From assembly GCF_009937765.1 (NCBI RefSeq), contig NZ_CP047089.1:1-64000 (forward strand): DNA of 64,000 bases, given 5' to 3'. This document shows positions 58,348 through 64,000 of this stretch, piece after piece. The notes below the pieces were generated by a model, which had not been told where the DNA came from, did no database searches, and was given only the letters and a program-made list of their open reading frames with translations. How positions within the stretch are numbered: the stretch's first letter is position 1; the number at the start of each line of letters is the position of its first letter. The position numbers were made by a program, and so were the translations under genes. The stretch comes from Bacillus pumilus. Lineage in GTDB: Bacteria > Bacillota > Bacilli > Bacillales > Bacillaceae.

Positions 58348-59529
58348 ATGAGGCTTATACCATCTGATCCAGATATTCGAACGATAGTAAATAGAATTAA
58401 AGATAGAGATATTAATTTGCAACCAAACTTTCAAAGAGGGGAAGTTTGGGGAGAATTAAAGAAGATAAAATTAATTGACAGTATTTTAAGGGATTGGCAT
58501 GTTCCACCAATACATGTTGTTGAAATAAAAGAAAGTGGTGAACAGGATGTATTGGATGGTCAACAACGTTTAGTTGCCATAAGAGACTTTGTGAATGGAA
58601 AGTTTTCAATAGATGGGAAAATTGAACCTATCAATAATGAAATACTGAAACTTGATGGTCTTACTTATGAAGAATTACCAGATGTTTGGAAAAGAAAGTT
58701 TGATAAATTTACAATTAGAGTTTACAGCATAACTGATTATTTACCAAGTGAACCTGGAGAGCTTTTCTATAGACTTAATCAACCTACTAATTTAACCTCA
58801 GCAGAACAACGAAATGCTTTTTATGGACCTGCAAGGGAGCAAGTCAAATTAATAGTTGAGCAATTTAATGAGTTGGGGTTAACTAAAAAGGAAATAGGAT
58901 TTTCTAATTCAAGAATGGCATATGATGACGTTATAGCAAGATTATGTATTTATTTAGAATTTGGAAATTTGAGGGGAAAGGTAACTGCAAATATACTAGC
59001 TGATAAATTTAGAGATGAAAAAGGATTTTCAGAATCAGCTATAGATCGTGCTAAAAGCTCGGTTATTATTTTTTCTAAGGCAGTGAATTTTTTTAATAAA
59101 AATATAAAATTTAATAAAGCAACTTTATTAAGTTGGCTATTATTTTTAACCAAATTTAACGATGTTGAAAATGTACAAATAAAAACTATCGGTAATTTTA
59201 TATATGATTTTGAAGCTTCTAGGAGTACCTATAAGGATGGAAATACTAATTTTAATCTATCTCCAAATACTTCTATCAGATTATTAAGCATTTTTTCGGA
59301 TAGATCAAGTTCTAGGGTTGCAGATGTTTCATCTGTACTTATTCGGGATTTAATAATTTTCATACATTTTTATTCTTATAGTAAAAATACGAACTATGAA
59401 CTTTATAATATAGAAAATCCGGAAATGCTAAAAGATCTTTTAATTTACTTAAATACAGGTAACAATCAAGAAATTGAGGAAGACCTTTATCAGTTCATTG
59501 ATATTTCTAAGTGGGGAACAGTAATATGA
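58348..59529 (+). CDS. DUF262 protein (ParB-like, GmrS-like N-terminal domain)
   Basis: About 393 residues. LQPNFQRGEVWGE (about 24-36) and DVLDGQQRLVAIRDF (about 67-81) are the DUF262 motifs, shared with the N-terminal domain of GmrSD. No DUF1524 HNH domain follows; the C-terminal 200 residues are helical and unrecognised. ATG at 58348 after CGGAGGACA. The next gene overlaps by 4 bp (ATGA), so the two act together. It may recognise and process nucleic acid or NTPs. Confidence 0.82.
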   Translation: MRLIPSDPDIRTIVNRIKDRDINLQPNFQRGEVWGELKKIKLIDSILRDWHVPPIHVVEIKESGEQDVLDGQQRLVAIRDFVNGKFSIDGKIEPINNEILKLDGLTYEELPDVWKRKFDKFTIRVYSITDYLPSEPGELFYRLNQPTNLTSAEQRNAFYGPAREQVKLIVEQFNELGLTKKEIGFSNSRMAYDDVIARLCIYLEFGNLRGKVTANILADKFRDEKGFSESAIDRAKSSVIIFSKAVNFFNKNIKFNKATLLSWLLFLTKFNDVENVQIKTIGNFIYDFEASRSTYKDGNTNFNLSPNTSIRLLSIFSDRSSSRVADVSSVLIRDLIIFIHFYSYSKNTNYELYNIENPEMLKDLLIYLNTGNNQEIEEDLYQFIDISKWGTVI

Positions 59530-60980
59530 GAACAGCTAGAGCAAGTGATCATTGGAGAAATTTATATGAAAAGCCTTTTAAGTTTAAAATTTCAAAAGTG
59601 ACATATGATAGATTAAAAGGTCTTGGTAGTGGCGGTATTGAGTTTATGGGAGGCATTACTGCTATATGTGGTGGGAATGGGGTTGGTAAGAGCACCTTAC
59701 TCAATGCTATTTCTAGTGTCTTGACTTCCGAAAGGTTGTTAAACCAAAAATCAATTAACCTTAAATTGGAAGGGTCAGAACTTCTTGGAGAGTTTATAGA
59801 TTCAGGTCAGCCTATTACAAGAAAGGTAAATATTAGCTCAAATACAATTGAGGCAGATCCAGAAATTATTGATGTGGAATCTGTTTGGATTGATAGTGCC
59901 ATTCATGCTCCAAAATTAATTGATATATTTTCAGATATGCCAAATTTAAATGAATTACTAGAGCCTGAAGATCCTAAAATACTTAATGAAAGTGAAAACT
60001 CTCTTATTTCTTATATTGTAGGTAAGGAATATTTAAAATGTGAAATTTATGAATTGGATTTAGAGCATTATGGAATTGTTCCTTATTTTAAAGTTTTATG
60101 TAATGGAGTGGAATATGGATCTGAGGCAATGGGTTTTGGAGAAATTTCCGTGCATTACCTATTATGGAACTTACAGAGGATATCCAAAAACTCAGTTGTA
60201 CTTATGGAAGAGCCTGAAACATATTTAGCCCCACGTTCTCAAGAGGCTTTGTTGGATGTAATAGCAAAGATTGCAGTGGAAAAAAAGCTTTGGGTTATCC
60301 TAACCACTCATTCTCCCAACATTATTAAAAATATCCCATTTGAACACATAAGAATTCTAAATAGGATTGATGAAACGGTTGAAATTTCTATCCCAACTAC
60401 TAGTTTAGAGCCATTGTATTCTCTTGGGCTAAACCCTCAAAAATTAGGAGTGATACTCGTAGAAGATAGATGTGCGAGGGAATTTACAAAATGTTGGTTA
60501 GGGAGATTCGATCCTAATATAGTCCAACAATATGATGTTGTTGATATAGGTTCAAAAGAGAAGATATTACAAGAAGTTAGAATTTTTCCGAAAATCGGTT
60601 CTTGGTTTAAATTATTTGGAATCTTTGATGGTAATGAGCGTGGACGGATTGAAGCAGGCGAATATAAATGGAATTTTTCTTACCTCCCAGGGGAGGTAGC
60701 ACCGGAATTACTGTTAAAAAGAATCGCAAAGACAATGAGAAATGAACTTGCCCAAATATCTGGTAGAGATTTAACTAGAATAAATGCCGCACTTCATAGC
60801 TTAGATGGCAGGGATCATCATGATTGGATTGAAGAATTTCCTCGCCAAATTGGAGTAGGATATGAACAATTAATTGCATTTTTATTTGAAATTAGCATGG
60901 CAAAGGAAGATTACCTTGGTATACATCAAGATGCCTATTATGAGTTTTTAACTGAATTTGAACGTATGATCGAAAGGTAG
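59526..60980 (+). CDS. ABC-type ATPase with TOPRIM (OLD/PARIS-like)
   Basis: About 484 residues. ATPase part: Walker A CGGNGVGKSTLLNAIS (about 49-57) and Walker B VVLMEEPETYLAP with TTHSPNIIKN. A TOPRIM-like C-terminal part follows, with VILVEDRCAREF (about 309-320) and FGIFDGNERG (about 366-373) for the metal site. This arrangement is that of overcoming-lysogenization-defect (OLD) nucleases and the ATPase/TOPRIM pairs of PARIS. Start ATG overlaps the DUF262 stop. Probable nuclease effector of a two-gene defence system. Confidence 0.82.
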   Translation: MRTARASDHWRNLYEKPFKFKISKVTYDRLKGLGSGGIEFMGGITAICGGNGVGKSTLLNAISSVLTSERLLNQKSINLKLEGSELLGEFIDSGQPITRKVNISSNTIEADPEIIDVESVWIDSAIHAPKLIDIFSDMPNLNELLEPEDPKILNESENSLISYIVGKEYLKCEIYELDLEHYGIVPYFKVLCNGVEYGSEAMGFGEISVHYLLWNLQRISKNSVVLMEEPETYLAPRSQEALLDVIAKIAVEKKLWVILTTHSPNIIKNIPFEHIRILNRIDETVEISIPTTSLEPLYSLGLNPQKLGVILVEDRCAREFTKCWLGRFDPNIVQQYDVVDIGSKEKILQEVRIFPKIGSWFKLFGIFDGNERGRIEAGEYKWNFSYLPGEVAPELLLKRIAKTMRNELAQISGRDLTRINAALHSLDGRDHHDWIEEFPRQIGVGYEQLIAFLFEISMAKEDYLGIHQDAYYEFLTEFERMIER

Positions 60981-61044
60981 TTAATTAATTTAAATGTCTA
61001 TTCTCTTGATATTAGAAAAGACCTTATTTATGAAAAACAGTGAA

Positions 61045-61069
61045 CTTTACCATAAGTAAATGAGGTTTT
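61045..61069 (+). repeat. att direct repeat 3
   Basis: CTTTACCATAAGTAAATGAG plus GTTTT; two base changes from repeat 1, mainly at its left end. In frame it reads ELYHK stop. Confidence 0.7.
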
Positions 61070-61086
61070 TACCTGAGGAAATAGTA

Positions 61087-61119
61087 AGCACCTTCTTCAA
61101 TAAGGAAGGTGCTATTTTT
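61087..61119 (+). terminator. Terminator after repeat 3
   Basis: AGCACCTTC/GAAGGTGCT stem followed by ATTTTT. Confidence 0.75.
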
Positions 61120-61189
61120 GTTTTTTAGTGAGTTTCAGTTTTTGTATAGAGGTTTGTTTTTTATTTTACGTCCTTTCTCCTCGATTTTT

Positions 61190-61347
61190 TTGTTTCACAA
61201 GTAGCAAGGGCGGATTTTCACACTCGCTCAGCGTTAAACAGAGAACTGGATAAAGGCACTGCAATCGGAAGTGAGAATGAAAAAACTATTAGTATAGTAA
61301 AGAATATAAGATTGGAAGAGAAGAGGCATACTAAGATGAAAAAATAA
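61190..61347 (+). pseudogene. Possible coding remnant
   Basis: An open stretch without a start reads ...ADFHTRSALNRELDKGTA..., ending in KMKK and a stop at 61347. It looks like the tail of a lost gene. The source is unknown and the call is tentative. The rest of 61120-61564 has no gene. Confidence 0.3.
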
Positions 61348-61388
61348 AAGAGATTTTGGCATATAATGCAGAAAAAAGTAACAGATAC

Positions 61389-61423
61389 AAAAAGCTCTTA
61401 AATTATTAATTTAAGAGCTTTTT
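61389..61423 (+). terminator. Terminator before the helicase gene
   Basis: AAAAGCTCTTAAAT/ATTTAAGAGCTTTTT perfect stem. Confidence 0.8.
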
Positions 61424-61564
61424 GATTTTTCATCATCTATCTTTCTAACAAACATCTTAACGTTCATTTCTTAAATAATCCTATTAATGTAATATGCGAA
61501 GTTAAAACAATCCAGATTATTCCGATATATGGATTATAAGGATAATAGAGGGGTGTTAGTATAA

Positions 61565-63448
61565 ATGGCAATTACATTACCAGAAAGTATTAAAAGTACT
61601 GCTACTGCAGGAGAGCGAATTTTATTTCGAACATTAAAGGAATATCTACCCGAAGAGTATATTGTACATTTTGAGCCTAATATCGATGGATTTAGACCAG
61701 ACTTTGTGATAATTGGTCCTGATTTAGGAGTTTTAGTTTTGGAAGTAAAAGATTACACCAAAAATACAATAAGAGAGCTAAACGATAATACCTGGGGCAT
61801 TTTAAATTCTTCTGGTGATTTACATAGAGTGAAGAGTCCCCTAGTTCAATCAAGAGAGTATGCTTTTAAAATAAAAGATATGCTTGAGAAAGACATTGAT
61901 TTAATCAATACAGAAGGGAAATATCAGTTTAAATTAAAGTTTCCTTATGGTTATGGTGTCGTCTTCACTCGGCTTCATGAAGAACAACTTTTAAAAAATA
62001 AAGTATATGAGGTTATTGATCCACATTTTATTTTATCGCGTGATCAGATTGATCCAGATAATGACCATTTTGATCCTGAGATCTTAATAGAAAAATTGTT
62101 TGATATGTTTCATGTGCCTTTCAAGTTAAATACTCCACTATCATCTGACGAATTAGAAAGGATTCGTTATCATCTATACAAAGAAATACGCGTTGGAGCA
62201 GATGTTGAACCAGTCCCTTACCAAGACAAACTGTTATTATCTTTTCGGAACATCAAAACGATGGATCTACATCAAGAAAACTTGGCTAAACAGATTGGTG
62301 ATAAACATCGGCTAATTAGAGGAGTAGCAGGAAGCGGTAAAACCTTAATCTTAGCGACTCGAGCAAAAATGTTAGCAGAACAACATCCGAATTGGAAGAT
62401 ATTAATACTCTGTTACAATGTAGCTTTGAAACAAAATATTAAACAAATGATTCATTCTAAATTTACAGAACCAGATGATTTTCTGACATCCGATCATAGA
62501 AAAACACCAAATTTAAATAATATACAAATTTTAAATTTTCATCACTGGATTAAAAAAGAGCATGGTATTTCAGAACTTGAGATAGATGACTACATTGAAA
62601 AAATAGAAAATGATGCTTTAACTCCTGTAAAGTATGATGCCATTTTAATTGATGAAGGACAGGACTTTGAAGGGAGCTGGCTGCATCTCATCAGCTTATG
62701 CTTAGATCCAGAGACGCATTCTTTACTTTTAGTAGAAGATAGAGCGCAAGATATCTATCGGAAAAGTAGAAGCTATGTGAAAGATACGGGGCTTGATTTT
62801 AGAGGTAGATCTAGAATCTTAAACATAAATTATCGTAATACGTCACAAATTGTGGATTTTGGATGGAAATTTTACGATAGCCATAGAGCTTTAGATCTTA
62901 AATTAAAACAAGAACAGACAGAGACAATCGAAATCATCCCTCCAAAAAAGACGAAACGTAAAGGGCCAGAGGTAGAGCTTTTAAGATGTAATACCTTTAA
63001 AGAAGAAATAGAGGAGATTACTAAACAAATAGTGGATCAACATAATGAAAAGAACATACCTTACTCTGAAATGGCCATTTTATATCGTATAAAGGGATAT
63101 AATAACCATTATATATCAGCGATTCAATCTGAATTTCAAACAAAGAATATTCCTTACAATTGGATAACTGAAAATGGTGCAACCAAACATAAGTTCAATC
63201 CAGAGGAAGAGACAGTCAAAATTTGTTCTCTCGATAGTAGTAAAGGTCTTGACTTCCACTCAGTTTTTATTGTGAAAGCTGATCTAATGCCATTAAAGTA
63301 TGAAGAGGATCAAGAAAAAGAAGTGTCTTTAATGTATATAGGAATGACTCGTGCTAAAGAGTACTTATCAATATCCTATTCAGGCGTCTCTTCGTTTACT
63401 CAGTATTTTGAGGATGCAAAGCAAAAAGAGCCGACATTTAATCAATAA
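61565..63448 (+). CDS. NERD-nuclease/UvrD-type helicase
   Basis: 627 residues. NERD domain (about 10-120) with PD-(D/E)xK-like residues Asp46 (FRPDFVII), Glu60 and Lys62 (LEVKDY). SF1 helicase follows: Walker A GVAGSGKTLILA (about 252-262), Walker B ILIDEGQDFE (about 360-368), and the terminal VSLMYIGMTRAKEYLSIS. Such NERD-helicases occur in defence islands. It lies just outside the third att repeat, with its own promoter region and terminators on both sides. Confidence 0.85.
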   Translation: MAITLPESIKSTATAGERILFRTLKEYLPEEYIVHFEPNIDGFRPDFVIIGPDLGVLVLEVKDYTKNTIRELNDNTWGILNSSGDLHRVKSPLVQSREYAFKIKDMLEKDIDLINTEGKYQFKLKFPYGYGVVFTRLHEEQLLKNKVYEVIDPHFILSRDQIDPDNDHFDPEILIEKLFDMFHVPFKLNTPLSSDELERIRYHLYKEIRVGADVEPVPYQDKLLLSFRNIKTMDLHQENLAKQIGDKHRLIRGVAGSGKTLILATRAKMLAEQHPNWKILILCYNVALKQNIKQMIHSKFTEPDDFLTSDHRKTPNLNNIQILNFHHWIKKEHGISELEIDDYIEKIENDALTPVKYDAILIDEGQDFEGSWLHLISLCLDPETHSLLLVEDRAQDIYRKSRSYVKDTGLDFRGRSRILNINYRNTSQIVDFGWKFYDSHRALDLKLKQEQTETIEIIPPKKTKRKGPEVELLRCNTFKEEIEEITKQIVDQHNEKNIPYSEMAILYRIKGYNNHYISAIQSEFQTKNIPYNWITENGATKHKFNPEEETVKICSLDSSKGLDFHSVFIVKADLMPLKYEEDQEKEVSLMYIGMTRAKEYLSISYSGVSSFTQYFEDAKQKEPTFNQ

Positions 63449-63459
63449 TTTTAAATAGT

Positions 63460-63497
63460 AAAAGGTATGGGAATTCATTCATTTCCCATACCTTTTT
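63460..63497 (+). terminator. Terminator after the helicase gene
   Basis: AAAGGTATGGGAA/TTCCCATACCTTT stem with a T-run. Confidence 0.85.
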
Positions 63498-63632
63498 TCA
63501 TGTAAGAAGAAAAGAAGACTCTTTTTAATAAATATCGTATTATATATAATGAAAACTTAGTTAAAAAAACGATTACAGCAGGTATTGGGAACGATCACAT
63601 ATTCAATCTACAATTACTTAAAGGAGACTTCC

Positions 63633-64000
63633 ATGAGTTTTAAAGCTGACTTTAAACGTGAAATGAGTAACGTAATAAAAGACGTAGAAAAAGAAATAAA
63701 TAAAACATGGAAAATTGAATATAAAGGACATTCTATAGAAATTACAAACCAAATAAAAGAAGAGCAACTAATCATTGATGGTGTGACAGTTGATAAAAAG
63801 CAACGAAAAACTGTATTGTCTCATATAATTCCATATTCAAAATTGTCAGGGATATTGGAACTTCAAGATGGTACTAAACACAAGGTGTCCGTTAAACTTG
63901 GCGGTTATGTACGATTTCGTTGTATGGTGAAGGTAGATCATGAAACGGTTTTAGATGATTCAATGAAGATAGAATTTCTACCATGGGATCATAAAGAGAA
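63633..64000 (+). CDS. Hypothetical protein (truncated by the window)
   Basis: At least 122 residues, beginning MSFKADFKREMSNVIKDVEK after AAGGAGACTT, open to the window end. No recognised domain; beta-rich after residue 25. The preceding 63498-63632 holds only its promoter region. Confidence 0.6.
   Translation, partial: MSFKADFKREMSNVIKDVEKEINKTWKIEYKGHSIEITNQIKEEQLIIDGVTVDKKQRKTVLSHIIPYSKLSGILELQDGTKHKVSVKLGGYVRFRCMVKVDHETVLDDSMKIEFLPWDHKE

Larger units (their letters stand above)
57986..61069. mobile_element. SCC-like cassette without recombinase (segment B)
   Basis: Bounded by att repeats 2 and 3, about 3 kb. It holds only the DUF262 and ATPase-TOPRIM genes. It can be compared with recombinase-less (pseudo-SCC/CIME) cassettes that are mobilised in trans. 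Inferred from repeats. Confidence 0.65.

Overview
This window looks like the chromosome of a Bacillus close to, but distinct from, B. subtilis. A B. pumilus-group species is my best guess; this is inference from gene content, gene order and divergence, with no search run. The core order dnaC-yycE-purA-tRNA(Lys,Glu,Asp,Phe)-walRKHIJ-htrC-yycN-rlmH is the B. subtilis-type order from near the replication terminus-distal end of the chromosome. The rest is accessory DNA placed around that core.

Region 1 (1-18.5 kb): an IS3-family transposase fragment, then yycB-yycC, then a complete bacillibactin locus on the minus strand. This locus holds the esterase ybbA, the binding protein feuA, the AraC-type activator btr, and the operon besA-dhbACEBF-mbtH. 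The DhbF adenylation pockets read as the known glycine and threonine codes. Fur-box-like sequences precede feuA, btr and besA. No feuB/feuC permease genes are present. In B. subtilis yycC lies next to yycD/yycE/dnaC, so the locus sits as a roughly 20-kb block inside an otherwise conserved neighbourhood.

Region 2 (18.5-44.5 kb): a small accessory patch (one secreted protein, two tandem paralogues of unknown function), then core genes. These include the replicative helicase, a CYP109-like P450 with a divergent TetR regulator, purA with PurR boxes, four tRNAs, the essential Wal two-component operon, an ABC exporter, and an ECF transporter operon. The ECF operon begins with a SAM hydrolase gene and sits under a T-box whose specifier I read as AUG (methionine).

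Region 3 (44.5-64 kb): rlmH followed by an integrative island that resembles the staphylococcal SCC family. Three copies of the last 15-25 bp of rlmH (44948, 57986, 61045) delimit two tandem segments. The first (13 kb) carries an EcoRV-like restriction-modification pair, RadC-like and DUF1643-like genes, a Cch-like DUF927 ATPase, a large serine recombinase, a WYL regulator, an EcsC-like gene, a second flgG, and an LXG toxin with its probable immunity gene. The second (3 kb) has no recombinase and carries only an overlapping two-gene module: a DUF262 protein and an ATPase-TOPRIM (OLD-like) protein, which is a candidate anti-phage system. Beyond the third repeat lie a NERD-nuclease/UvrD-type helicase and a truncated unknown gene.

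The island is therefore a defence and competition island assembled by repeated insertion at the rlmH 3' end. The DUF262/ATPase-TOPRIM cassette is the best candidate for an undescribed system.
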